Assembly (NCBI RefSeq): GCF_030406605.1
Contig: NZ_CP129104.1
Coordinates: forward strand, 1,314,072-1,378,071
Source of the DNA: Curtobacterium sp. 458
Lineage (GTDB): Bacteria; Actinomycetota; Actinomycetes; Actinomycetales; Microbacteriaceae
Length of the DNA stretch: 64,000 nt
Reading direction: 5' to 3'
This document shows, one piece after another, positions 1-8,372 of the stretch (position 1 is the stretch's first letter; each line of letters starts with the position of its first letter). The notes beneath the pieces were generated by a model. It ran no database searches, was not told where the DNA came from, and saw nothing but the letters and a program-made list of their open reading frames with translations. Made by a program: the position numbers and the translations under genes.

Positions 1-274
1 CCGCGTGCGGGTTCTCGGCGAGCTGCCGACCCTTGGGGCTCAGCGTGGAGGTGCCGAACACGAGCCCGTCGTCCTCGAGGCGCTTCACGTCGACCGTGCG
101 CGCGGACACCCGGCCGTCGGCGCCCGCGGTGGCGAGGGTCATCGACAGCGGCTCCGACACCTCGCGCTCGTCGGCGTCGTGGAGCCACTGCCGGGCGAGG
201 TCGATCGGCGACGCCGGCGGGGCGTCGAACTCGGGGAGGTGCAGGGAGTCGTCACCGGACAGCGAAGCGGACAT
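1..274 (-). CDS. PPOX/PdxH-type flavin oxidase, N-terminal part (cut by window edge)
   Basis: The frame starts at an ATG at 274 and runs off the left edge, so about 91 residues are visible. They follow the N-terminal half of pyridoxamine-5'-phosphate oxidase: 'PIDLARQWLHDA', 'EPLSMTLATAGADGR', 'SARTVDVK' and 'STLSPKGRQLAENP', the last being the region that contacts FMN and substrate. PdxH proteins oxidise PNP/PMP to pyridoxal phosphate. The usual R-x-V-L-L-K is R-T-V-D-V-K here, so a PhzG-like or other PPOX relative is possible. It begins 18 bp after the nrtR stop on the same strand and is probably cotranscribed with the NAD genes. Family assignment is good; exact substrate unsure. Confidence 0.8.
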   Translation of the reverse strand, partial: MSASLSGDDSLHLPEFDAPPASPIDLARQWLHDADEREVSEPLSMTLATAGADGRVSARTVDVKRLEDDGLVFGTSTLSPKGRQLAENPHA

Positions 275-292
275 GGCCCCAGCCAACCGCGC

Positions 293-946
293 TCAGTCCA
301 CCCACGTCCAGGTCGCCGGGGGACGCCCGCCCCGCGTGGTCGCCGCCGAGGACGCCTCGGCCCGCACGAGCGCCGGGTTCGTGCGCAGGGAGCGGTTGAG
401 GTTGCCGGCATCGGGCGCGCTGCCGTGGAGCGCCGTGTGCAGCTGCGCCGCCGCGGAGGTCGGGAACAGCTCGCCGAGCAGCGCGCGGGTCAACGGGACG
501 TCTCGCCAGAGTCGCGTGCGCACCTGGTCGACGGCCGTCCGGACGATCGTGTCGTGGTCGAACGGGAGGCCCGGCTCGGCCCCGTCGACGGGTCGCCACA
601 CCGTGGGCGGTGCGTCCACCCCCGGGGTCACCACCGCGATGAACGCGATGCTGATCGCGGCGTCCCGCGGGTCACGCGACGGTCCGTCGAACGCGCCGAC
701 CTGCGCGAGGTGCCGGACCGCAGCCGCCTCGATCCCGGTCTTGGTCCGCAGTGCGCGCCCCGCGCCGTCGACGAGGCGTTCCGCAGCGTCCAGGAGCACG
801 CCGGGAAGTGCCTCCCGGCCGGCGAAGGGGGCGTACGGCCGACGCGCGGTCGCGACCCGCAGACCGTGCGCCGTCGTGAACGACACCGGGACGACGTCGA
901 TCGCGATGAGCGGCTGGTCGCGGGCCGCGGAGGCGGCGTCGGTCAC
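293..946 (-). CDS. nrtR: NrtR-type Nudix-related transcriptional regulator of NAD metabolism
   Basis: This 217-aa protein has the two-part NrtR build. An N-terminal Nudix-like domain (about residues 10-125) has 'RRPYAPFAGREALPG' and the family hallmark 'SRDPRDAAISIAFIAVV'. A C-terminal winged helix (about 135-217) has 'LPFDHDTIV', 'AGNLNRSLRTNPALV' and 'RGGRPPATWTW', matching the NrtR N-F-R-R and R-P-A-x-L-Y/W segments. The Nudix box is degenerate: where REUxEExGU is expected there is RALRTKTGI, so the catalytic glutamates are gone and only a ligand-sensing role is likely. The GTG start overlaps the nadV stop by 4 nt (GTGA). NrtR proteins repress NAD genes and respond to ADP-ribose; autoregulation of this operon is inferred. 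Confidence 0.85.
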   Translation of the reverse strand: MTDAASAARDQPLIAIDVVPVSFTTAHGLRVATARRPYAPFAGREALPGVLLDAAERLVDGAGRALRTKTGIEAAAVRHLAQVGAFDGPSRDPRDAAISIAFIAVVTPGVDAPPTVWRPVDGAEPGLPFDHDTIVRTAVDQVRTRLWRDVPLTRALLGELFPTSAAAQLHTALHGSAPDAGNLNRSLRTNPALVRAEASSAATTRGGRPPATWTWVD

Positions 947-2514
947 GCCCGCGACCGGCGCGCTGAGCGCGCGGCCCGTTCCGCGCGGAGGGTGGCCCGG
1001 ACGTCGGCGAAGGACTGCAGGACCGTGAACCGGCCGTCCACCCACACCGTCTGGAGGAGGCTCGTGGCCTCGTCCTCGGCGCTCGCCTCGTCTGTCTGCC
1101 GGATCTCGCCGTCCGCGCCACGGTGCAGGGCGATCCGACCCTTGGCACTCTTCTTGCCGCTGCCGGTCTTCGGGTCCTTCTGGATGTCGACCGGCTTCCC
1201 GTCGACGAGGGCCCAGGTCGCCTTCACCGCGCTGCCGAGGTTGTCGCGGGTCATGTACTGGTAGGTGTACGACCCGATCCCGAGGACGATGGTGTCGCTC
1301 GCGTAGCCCTTCGCGGCGAGACGCTCGTAGATGCGCCGGGCGCGGTCGAGGGTGATGCTGTCGCCGTAGATCACGCCGATGTGCTGGTCGAGGACCTTGA
1401 AGCCCTGCTCGTTCACGGTGTGGCCGAACAGCTCGTCGAGGAGCTCGACGACGCCCTTCTCCTCGTTGCTGCGCCCGGGGCGGAAGAGCTCGTACTCCGG
1501 GACGCCGTGCACGGTGCCGGTGACGATGTCGACCGGGTCGCCGGAGTCGGGGCGGATGACGAGCTTGCCGTCGCGGGCCGTGATGCGGTCCTTGAGCTGC
1601 GGGAGCGTCTCGGTGATCACCTTGAACAGGTCGAAGCCGTCGCTCACCGCCGAGACGATGCCGGTCGGGTAGACGTCGAGGATCTGCTCGAAGGTCTCGA
1701 GCTCGCCGTCGGCGCCGCGCACGCACATGACGCTGTGCTCGGTCGCGGGGACGCTGGCGCCCACCCAGCCGTTGTCGCCGGGGTAGTAGCGGTCGATGAA
1801 GTCGAGCGACGGCATCGAGTCGGTGCCGAGGAACGACAGGAGGTGACCGGCGCCGGCAGCGGCGGCGGACTCGATGCTCGACTGGCCTCGGAAAGAGAAG
1901 TCGTGGGCGGCGAAGTCGATGCTCGCCGGGTCCGCACCGGTGCGCGCTGCCCAGTCCTCCATGAGGTCGCGGTACTCGAGCGCCTTCGTCGCGACGGTGG
2001 ACGGGTGCCAGATCGACGCCGACAGGGCGGTCTCGATGTAGTTCGGCAGCCAGAAGAACTCGTCGATCGTGTTCTCGATGGTGAGGGTCGCGACGCCGAT
2101 CGGTGCGAGGGTGCCCTCGGGCAGCGCCTTGACGTCGAGCGGCAGGTACCCGAGCCGGTGCAGTGCACGGACGTGGTCGGTGCCGATGTGGTTCGGGCCG
2201 AAGTAGCCCTGGAGTGCCTGCTCGAACAGGTCCGCGACCTCGTCCTCGTCGGCGGCGAAGAACGGCGCCCAGGCCTCGACGAGGTGGCGCTGGATGAACG
2301 CCTGCAGGCCGAAGACCACGGCGTGCGTCGAGTCCGGCATGTGCCCGTTCGACCGGTTCGTCCAGTTGATGAGGATCCGGGTCGTGCCGGCCGGGTAGAC
2401 CTGCCGGTGTGAGTGCTTGTAGCCGTCGACGGCGAGCAGCGGCGCGATCGGGCTCGGGGTGGTGATGCGGGGCTCGAGGCCCGTCGTCGTGACGGTGCTG
2501 GCGGTGTTCGTCAT
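943..2514 (-). CDS. nadV: Nicotinamide phosphoribosyltransferase (NAMPT/NadV type)
   Basis: A 523-aa protein, longer than bacterial nicotinate phosphoribosyltransferases but normal for NAMPT/NadV. Family marks are 'DGYKHSHRQVYPAGTT' near residue 31, 'FSFRGQSS' near 198, 'GTDSMPSLDF' near 226, 'EHSVM' near 255 and the phosphate-binding 'VIRPDSGDPVDI' near 318. NadV joins nicotinamide to PRPP to give NMN in one-step NAD salvage. The ATG overlaps the stop of the PRPP-synthetase-like gene by 4 nt (ATGA), and nrtR follows with a 4-nt overlap, so the three are one transcript. Because the partner is a short PRPP synthetase homologue, the alternative of a nicotinamide-ADPR transferase (Namat of phage NARP1 pathways) should be kept open. 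Confidence 0.9.
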   Translation of the reverse strand: MTNTASTVTTTGLEPRITTPSPIAPLLAVDGYKHSHRQVYPAGTTRILINWTNRSNGHMPDSTHAVVFGLQAFIQRHLVEAWAPFFAADEDEVADLFEQALQGYFGPNHIGTDHVRALHRLGYLPLDVKALPEGTLAPIGVATLTIENTIDEFFWLPNYIETALSASIWHPSTVATKALEYRDLMEDWAARTGADPASIDFAAHDFSFRGQSSIESAAAAGAGHLLSFLGTDSMPSLDFIDRYYPGDNGWVGASVPATEHSVMCVRGADGELETFEQILDVYPTGIVSAVSDGFDLFKVITETLPQLKDRITARDGKLVIRPDSGDPVDIVTGTVHGVPEYELFRPGRSNEEKGVVELLDELFGHTVNEQGFKVLDQHIGVIYGDSITLDRARRIYERLAAKGYASDTIVLGIGSYTYQYMTRDNLGSAVKATWALVDGKPVDIQKDPKTGSGKKSAKGRIALHRGADGEIRQTDEASAEDEATSLLQTVWVDGRFTVLQSFADVRATLRAERAARSARRSRA

Positions 2515-3341
2515 CGGATCTCCTTTGTGAGGTACGGGCTGAGCGGGACGGTGCGGAGGCCGGGGACGTCCTGCTGTGCGGGATAGCTGTCGGTCGTGAC
2601 GATCTCGCCGAAGTGGTCGGCGAGCTGCGGAGCGCGGCCCGAGAAGACGCCGTGCGACACCCAGAGGCCCAGGCGCTCCTTCGGCAGGCCGGTCGAGCCG
2701 GCCAGGCCCATGAAGGTGCCTCCGCCGTCGCAGATGTCGTCGACGACGAGCAGGCGACCGGTCTCAGGCAGCGGTTCGCAGGAGAAGCCGTCGAGCTTCC
2801 CGGTGTCGGGGTTCCGGTGCTTCTCGGCGCGGAAGAGCGGCAGGCCCGCGGCGACGGCGACCGCGGAGGCCCGAGCGACCGCACCCTTGTCGGGGGCGAT
2901 GATCCCGCTGTAGTCGGAGCCGGCGAGCACGGCGTCGCAGACGACCTGCTCGCTCGTGACGACCGTGAGCCGCTCGACCAGCCCGACGATGACCGGCGAG
3001 TGCGGATCGAAGGCGATCACCTGGTCGATGCGGAACCCGTTGAGGACGTCCGCGTAGACCTTCGCGCCGAAGGGGAGGCCGCGGTCCTGTCGGGCACCGG
3101 GCAGGTACGGGACGAGCGCGACGGACCGTGCGCCCCGCTGCCGGACCGCGTCCGCCCACATGCCGAGCATGAGGAGGTCGTCGCCGCTCGTGCCGCGCAG
3201 GGTCGCGATCTCGGTGGTCGCCTCCGCGTCGGCGTCGTCCCGGACCTTGACGTGTGCTTCGCCTGCGGGGAACCGCATCGTGGAGAACGTCGGTGTCGTC
3301 GGTGTGCCCAGGGTGTCCCAGGTGCTGAGTTCGACTGCCAT
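2511..3341 (-). CDS. prs: Ribose-phosphate pyrophosphokinase homologue linked to NadV
   Basis: A 276-aa PRPP-synthetase-fold protein, shorter than housekeeping Prs (about 310-325 aa). Visible motifs are 'RFPAGEAHVKV', 'VPYLPGARQDRGLPF' (the ATP-binding R-Q-D), 'AFDPHSPV', 'IAPDKGAVARA' and the PRPP loop 'LLVVDDICDGGGTF'. The normal product is PRPP, the co-substrate of the downstream NadV. Divergence from housekeeping Prs (R-Q-D-R-G for R-Q-D-R-K, E-K-H-R in the flexible loop) fits a salvage-dedicated enzyme or an Adps-like ADPR pyrophosphorylase. First gene of the operon: its ATG is 6 nt from a TACGGT -10 box with no Shine-Dalgarno, so the mRNA is probably leaderless. Confidence 0.83.
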   Translation of the reverse strand: MAVELSTWDTLGTPTTPTFSTMRFPAGEAHVKVRDDADAEATTEIATLRGTSGDDLLMLGMWADAVRQRGARSVALVPYLPGARQDRGLPFGAKVYADVLNGFRIDQVIAFDPHSPVIVGLVERLTVVTSEQVVCDAVLAGSDYSGIIAPDKGAVARASAVAVAAGLPLFRAEKHRNPDTGKLDGFSCEPLPETGRLLVVDDICDGGGTFMGLAGSTGLPKERLGLWVSHGVFSGRAPQLADHFGEIVTTDSYPAQQDVPGLRTVPLSPYLTKEIR

Positions 3342-3347
3342 GGCTCG

Positions 3348-3377
3348 ACCGTACCACGGTATTTGTCAGATTGACAA
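3348..3377 (-). promoter_or_regulatory. Promoter of prs-nadV-nrtR, leaderless
   Basis: On the minus strand TTGTCA (3377-3372) and TACGGT (3353-3348) are 18 bp apart. The -10 box ends 6 nt before the prs ATG, so transcription would start at or next to the start codon. The -35 box lies inside the palindrome at 3358-3382, so a bound repressor would block polymerase. Confidence 0.6.
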
Positions 3378-3382
3378 GTACC
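3358..3382. promoter_or_regulatory. Palindromic operator, candidate NrtR box
   Basis: A 25-bp inverted repeat with arms GGTATTTGTCA and TTGACAAGTACC around the centre. Ten of twelve base pairs match. It is the only striking palindrome in the 44-bp gap between the eccC stop and the prs start, and it covers the prs -35. The operon encodes an NrtR, which makes that protein the obvious ligand; this is inference from position, not from a known consensus for this genus. Confidence 0.6.
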
Positions 3383-3385
3383 GGG

Positions 3386-6300
3386 TCACGGAACGGGAAC
3401 CTGCACCGAGACCAGTTCTCCGTCTCCGAGGTGCACGATCGCCGACCCCGGCTGGACCCGGTCGACCACGGAGCTCCGGGGCAGGCGCATGCCGAGCAGG
3501 TCGCCCTCAGCGATCGCCTGCGGGCTGAGGAGCGCGCCCGAACGCGCTCGCTTCATGTCGACCTGCCAGCCGGTGAACCCGACCCCGAACTCGGCGGTCA
3601 GTCCGGCTGCGACGATCGCCTGGCCGCTGTCCGACGCGCGCTTCACGAACCCCTGCAGCCACGTCTTCGCCGGCGCGTCCTTCACGAGTTCGGCGTCGTC
3701 GATGACGAGCACGCGTCGGCCGGGCTGGTCGTCGAACCACGGCGCGAGGAGGTCGTCCGTGATGTCGGTGCCCTCGTGCACGGCGAGCACGCCCGGTTCC
3801 GATGCGAGCGCTCGCAACGGCGATTGCCGCGGGGTGACGAGGACGACCTGGCCTCCGGCCCGAAGGACCGACCGAGTGATCGAGAGGAGCACCGAGCTGC
3901 GGCCGGACTTCGCCGGACCGCCGATCGCGAACGAACCGGCCTGCGCGAGGTCCGGGCCGATCGCGGCGAGGTCGTCGCCACCGATGCCCACGAGCCCGAA
4001 GAGGTCGGTGTCGTCAGTCCGCATCTCCCACGCCCGGTCGAACGGCACGGGGCCGCTGAGCTGGTCGACCCGGAACGGCCGACGCGAGCGCTCGACTCCT
4101 GCGTCCCGCCCGGTCGCGAACGTCGCCAAGGCCGTGATGGCGGCGGCCTGCGCCTGACCCGTCCCGGCGGCGGCGAGGAGGGCGATCTGCGTCTCGACGG
4201 CGGTCTCCGAGCTGAAGGCCCGACCGTCGGGGATCTGCTCCGGCAGCTTCCGTGGGTTCAGTGCCGCGAGGCCGTAGTCGCCCCGGTCGGACAGGCGCAG
4301 CACGAGCTTGTCCTCCACCAGGGTGGCCATCCGGCTCGAGAGCAGCTGCCGGTCGCCGGTCACGACCAAGTGGATCCCCACACTGGCGCCCTCGCGGAGC
4401 ATGGTCATGACCTGATCGGTCGGTGCACCGTGGTCGAGTTCGCCGAGGGATCCGACGAAGCCCTCCCACCGGTCGAGCATGAACACGATGTGCGGCAGCC
4501 GGTCGGCCGGTGAGACCGCCGCGGCGCGTTGCTCGACGATGCTCGCGAACCCGCCGTCGGCGAGGACCTGCTGGCGACGGGCGAGCTCCTGCGTCAGCTT
4601 GGCGAGGAGCCGCTGCGCCCGCTCGGTCTGCACACGCTGGACGACCGCGCCGGCGTGCGGCAACGCCTGGATCGGCAGGAGCGCACCGTTGCCGCAGTCG
4701 AGGGCGTACACGTGCACGTCTGCCGACGAGGTGTTGCGGGCGACGGCCGCCGCGATCGTCCGGAGCACCTGGGACCGTCCGCTGCGCGGTGCACCGACGA
4801 CGTAGAGGTGGCCGTCGGTGTCGAGGTCGAGGCTGCGGACGCGCTGGGCCTGTTCGCCCGGGAAGTCCTGCAGGGCGAACGGCAGCGGGTTCACGCGCGA
4901 CGAGGTCGTCGAGGGGACGTCGAGCTCCCACGCGGAGTCGTTCACGTCGGTGAAGAGCAAGGACTCCGGCAGCGCGTCGAGCCACGGACGGTACGGCTCC
5001 GGCCCGCCGAGGGTCTCGGCAGCACCCGCCACCGCGGCGACGAGCTCCTGGAGGTCCGTCCGGTCGTCGTCGGAACGGTCCTCGGACTTCGGCGGGGCAG
5101 GGGGCGGTGTGCCGAGCGAGGACCACGACACCGAGCCCGCCCACACCGCCCGTCGCCGGTTCGACGTCGTGCCCGGACGGCGGCCCCCGACCCGGCCGGA
5201 CTGGAACGGCAGCAGGGCTCCGGCACCGAGACGGATGTACCCCCGACCGGGCGTGCTCTTCTGGATCTGCGCGGCGTCCCCGGCGTCGATGACGTCGGTG
5301 CTCTCGCTCGAGTCGGTCACGCGGAGCGCGATCCGCAGGTTCGTGTTCGCCCGGATGTCGTTCGACACCACACCCGTCGGTCGCTGCGTGGCGAGGATGA
5401 GGTGGATGCCGAGCGATCGCCCGCGCTGGGCGATGTTGACGAGGCCGGCGACGAAGTCGGGAAGCTCCCGCACCAGGCTGGCGAACTCGTCGATGACGAT
5501 GAGCAGCCGCGGCATCGGGGGCAGCGGCTCACCCCGGCCGAGGCGCTCGACGTAGTCCTCGATGTCCTTCGCGGCGGCCTCGGCGAGCAGGTGCTCGCGG
5601 CGGCGCAGCTCGGCTCCGAGCGACTCGAGCGCCCGCTCGACGAGGTGTGTGTCGAGGTCGGTCACCATCCCGACCGTGTGCGGCAGCGGCGCGAAGTCCC
5701 GGAAGGCGGCCCCGCCCTTGTAGTCGATGAGGACGAAGTTCATCCCCTCCGGCGTGTTCGTGGCCGCGAGCGAGGCGACGATCGTCTGCAGGAGTTCGGA
5801 CTTCCCCGAGCCCGTCGTGCCCGCGACGAGTCCGTGCGGACCGTCACGCCGGAGGTCGAACGCGAAGGGCCCGTCGAGGCTCTCGCCGACCACGACCTCG
5901 GTCGTCCGGGGGCGGACGCCCCACCCGCCCGTGATCGCCCTCGCCGTCGGCGGTTCGAGCAGCATGACGTCGAGCAGCCGCGAGGACGTCGGGAGCCCAC
6001 CAGCATCGCGCTCGTCGTCGGCGTCGACCATCGGCGCGATCGCCCGGGCGACCGATTCGAACCAGCCGTCCGGCACCCGGTCAGGGCGGACGTCGGTGAT
6101 CGTCGCCTGTCGCTGGGCGGCCACCCGGATGCGCTCGGAACCCACCGTCACGACGACCGAGCACTCCTCCGGCAGCAGCCGGGCCTCTTCCTCGATGCAG
6201 ATCGCCCGCACACCGACGGCGGGGCCCTCCTTGAGGATCCGGATGAGTCCGGGCAGGGCTCGGAGCCGCCGGGCGCCGTCCAGCACCACGACGACGTCGG

Positions 6301-7759
6301 GCCCCGCAACGACCCGCGCGCCGGACTCCCGCAGCGCTCGCTGTCGGGAGTCGATCACCTGCCCCAGTTCCGCCACGCGGGCGCCGAGCGTCTCGGCATC
6401 GTTGCCGATCGCGATCACCGCGTCCTGCCCGAAGCCCGGGCGCGCCTGCGGCACCCAGCGGAGCCATGCCCACTCCGAGGACGACTGCGCGTCGGTCAAC
6501 ACGACGAACTGCGTGTCCCGGGGACTCTGCAGCACGGCGAGCTGCGCGACGAGCCACGACGTGAGGTGCTTCGTGTGCTCCTCGCGCCCAGCGATCCCCA
6601 CGACACCGTGCTCGACGAGGTCGACGACCACGGGGACGTCCTCCGCCAGCTTGTCGACCGCACGACGGTGCTCCAGCGCAGCCGGGTCCTCCAGCACCAC
6701 GCCGGACGGCACGTCCGCCGTCCCGACGCGCAGCGTCAGGTAGTCGGGGTCGGTCCGGCGACGCTCCCACAGGCGGGCGCGGCGCCGCAGGGCGATGTCG
6801 AGCACCGTCGCCGGGTCGGGCGCGCTGGTGCGGGACTCGCGTTGGTACCGGGCCACGGCCTCCAGGGCGTCCGCCTCGACCGCTCGCTTCGTCTCCTCGT
6901 ACTCGGCCACGCGCTGCCGGTGCGTCTTCTTGCCGTTCCGGCGGTCCCACCAGGCATTGCCGAACATGATGATCGGCGACATGAGGCCGAAGGCCAGGTA
7001 GGCGACGTTGTGGAAGATCGAGATCATCACGGCCGCCATGCCGAGCGGCGCCAGCGCCGCGATGATCGGGATCGACCGTCGCGACTGCTGCCCCGGCGCG
7101 GCCGGCAGCTTGAAGACCGTCGGAGTCTCCTCCGGTAGCAGCCGCGGCGGCCGCGTGTAGTCGAGGGTTCCGCCACCCGGCGTCAGCGTGATCGCAGCGC
7201 GGTCGGCGTCCGGCACCGCGACGGACAGGAGCGTGTCGCCGATCGCGACGACGCCCCCCGGCTCGACCGGGGTCTCGACGTCGACCTCTGCCCCGTCGAC
7301 GAGGACGCGCGAGCCCCGCGTCGGGATGATCGTGAAGCGACGGTTGAGGTCGAGCCGCAGCACCGCCGCGTACTCGGGAGCCGTGCGGTCCGGCAGGTGC
7401 ACCGTCGCATCCGGCGCGGACCCGACGTGCGCGACCCCCGCGTCGAGCACCACGACCGTGCCCGCACCCGGGCCGCCGACGATGCGGACGCTGGGCAGGT
7501 CGGCCGGGAGCGGGAGGACCGGTGCGGGTGCGCCGAACGTCAGTCGGGCCCCCTCGAGCAGGACGCCGTCACCGAGGCGGGCGTGCGGGGTCGTCGGTAC
7601 CGCGTCGACGGCGACCTCGACGATGGACTCGGCGCTCAGGCCGAACCGGCGGGCGACGATCTCGACGACCTCGCCGAGGACGGTGTCCTCGTCGCACTCC
7701 GCCACGAAGTCGGCAGTCGCGTCGGTCGGTAGGTGGGTGGCGGTGAACGTCAGGCGCAC
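3386..7759 (-). CDS. FHA-containing FtsK/SpoIIIE ATPase of type VII secretion (EssC/EccC)
   Basis: A 1457-aa motor protein of a type VII secretion system. Order: ubiquitin-like/FHA N-terminal region (about 1-190, with a degenerate FHA 'APEYAAVLRL'), two membrane segments near 235-275 ('IIAALAPLGMAAVMISIF', 'AYLAFGLMSPIIMF'), then three FtsK-type ATPase modules. Module 1 is canonical: Walker A 'GTTGSGKS' near 648 and Walker B 'LLIVIDEF' near 750. Modules 2 and 3 have 'GAPRSGRS' and 'GPAKSGRS', with Lys replaced by Arg, as is common in EccC/EssC. An N-terminal FHA is typical of firmicute EssC rather than mycobacterial EccC. The GTG at 7759 ('VRLTFTATHL') fits the family start; an upstream ATG at 7840 would overlap the preceding gene. 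Confidence 0.88.
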   Translation of the reverse strand: MRLTFTATHLPTDATADFVAECDEDTVLGEVVEIVARRFGLSAESIVEVAVDAVPTTPHARLGDGVLLEGARLTFGAPAPVLPLPADLPSVRIVGGPGAGTVVVLDAGVAHVGSAPDATVHLPDRTAPEYAAVLRLDLNRRFTIIPTRGSRVLVDGAEVDVETPVEPGGVVAIGDTLLSVAVPDADRAAITLTPGGGTLDYTRPPRLLPEETPTVFKLPAAPGQQSRRSIPIIAALAPLGMAAVMISIFHNVAYLAFGLMSPIIMFGNAWWDRRNGKKTHRQRVAEYEETKRAVEADALEAVARYQRESRTSAPDPATVLDIALRRRARLWERRRTDPDYLTLRVGTADVPSGVVLEDPAALEHRRAVDKLAEDVPVVVDLVEHGVVGIAGREEHTKHLTSWLVAQLAVLQSPRDTQFVVLTDAQSSSEWAWLRWVPQARPGFGQDAVIAIGNDAETLGARVAELGQVIDSRQRALRESGARVVAGPDVVVVLDGARRLRALPGLIRILKEGPAVGVRAICIEEEARLLPEECSVVVTVGSERIRVAAQRQATITDVRPDRVPDGWFESVARAIAPMVDADDERDAGGLPTSSRLLDVMLLEPPTARAITGGWGVRPRTTEVVVGESLDGPFAFDLRRDGPHGLVAGTTGSGKSELLQTIVASLAATNTPEGMNFVLIDYKGGAAFRDFAPLPHTVGMVTDLDTHLVERALESLGAELRRREHLLAEAAAKDIEDYVERLGRGEPLPPMPRLLIVIDEFASLVRELPDFVAGLVNIAQRGRSLGIHLILATQRPTGVVSNDIRANTNLRIALRVTDSSESTDVIDAGDAAQIQKSTPGRGYIRLGAGALLPFQSGRVGGRRPGTTSNRRRAVWAGSVSWSSLGTPPPAPPKSEDRSDDDRTDLQELVAAVAGAAETLGGPEPYRPWLDALPESLLFTDVNDSAWELDVPSTTSSRVNPLPFALQDFPGEQAQRVRSLDLDTDGHLYVVGAPRSGRSQVLRTIAAAVARNTSSADVHVYALDCGNGALLPIQALPHAGAVVQRVQTERAQRLLAKLTQELARRQQVLADGGFASIVEQRAAAVSPADRLPHIVFMLDRWEGFVGSLGELDHGAPTDQVMTMLREGASVGIHLVVTGDRQLLSSRMATLVEDKLVLRLSDRGDYGLAALNPRKLPEQIPDGRAFSSETAVETQIALLAAAGTGQAQAAAITALATFATGRDAGVERSRRPFRVDQLSGPVPFDRAWEMRTDDTDLFGLVGIGGDDLAAIGPDLAQAGSFAIGGPAKSGRSSVLLSITRSVLRAGGQVVLVTPRQSPLRALASEPGVLAVHEGTDITDDLLAPWFDDQPGRRVLVIDDAELVKDAPAKTWLQGFVKRASDSGQAIVAAGLTAEFGVGFTGWQVDMKRARSGALLSPQAIAEGDLLGMRLPRSSVVDRVQPGSAIVHLGDGELVSVQVPVP

Positions 7760-7823
7760 CGCTCGACCGTGGCTGACCGTGCAACGGTGACGCGCGCCGA
7801 GCGCGCGGCCGGTCTTCGCAAGA

Positions 7824-8372
7824 TCAGAGGACGCGTACACGAAGTCTCGAGAGAAGACGGCCTATCGGCGCTTCCATGATCTCCGCGTCCCGCGGTCCGA
7901 CATCCACCTTGACCTGCACGAGCACCTGCTGGAACGGGAAACTCGCGACCCAACCGTGGGGAGCGTGTTCCCGCGAGATCGTGGAACGCAGACCCGACGA
8001 GCCCGTGGGCGAACGCCAGGGCTCTGGTTCAGCGATGCTGACCTGCTTCAAGGACGGCATGGCAAGTTCTCGAAGTGCATCATCGTCATGAGTCTCCGAT
8101 TCGCGCCAGTGAAGTCGGACGGGCAAGAACGCTGCGGGAAGGGCGGCGCGCAGGACGAAAGCGCGTTCGTCCGGGCTGGTCATCACCGCAGCTGCCGCGA
8201 GAGAAGCCTGAATGGGAAACTGCTCTGGGTCCTGACGCAGAAAGCGCTTCGGGAGAACCGAACGCGCGGCGCGTGCTGACCACTTCTCGATTACTCGGTC
8301 GGACGCCTGCTGCAGATCGTTCGGTACGACGACCCATTCATCTTCGACGTCCTGCGCTTCGATGCTGATCAA
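7824..8372 (-). CDS. Unrecognised T7SS-locus protein (182 aa)
   Basis: I do not recognise a family. The protein is soluble-looking, starts with a short strand containing Trp ('EDEWVVVPND'), then a helical stretch, a hydrophobic 'AFVLRAALPAAFLPVRLHW' and a C-terminal strand-rich part ('WVASFPFQQVLVQVKVDVG'). It overlaps the stop of the preceding gene by 4 nt (ATGA) and ends 64 nt before the preferred eccC start, so it is translated with the secretion genes. The overall pattern (Trp-containing N-terminal strand, central helix, hydrophobic strands) recalls its two upstream neighbours, so the three may be diverged copies. A chaperone, adaptor or immunity role is only a guess. Confidence 0.7.
   Translation of the reverse strand: MISIEAQDVEDEWVVVPNDLQQASDRVIEKWSARAARSVLPKRFLRQDPEQFPIQASLAAAAVMTSPDERAFVLRAALPAAFLPVRLHWRESETHDDDALRELAMPSLKQVSIAEPEPWRSPTGSSGLRSTISREHAPHGWVASFPFQQVLVQVKVDVGPRDAEIMEAPIGRLLSRLRVRVL

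Noticed and set aside
1123..2412. Long plus-strand frame opposite nadV
   Set aside because: Antisense shadow; nadV motifs are clear on the minus strand.
7760..7840. Upstream ATG of eccC at 7840
   Set aside because: It overlaps the preceding gene by 17 nt and adds 27 residues not resembling the family start; GTG at 7759 begins directly with the first beta strand.
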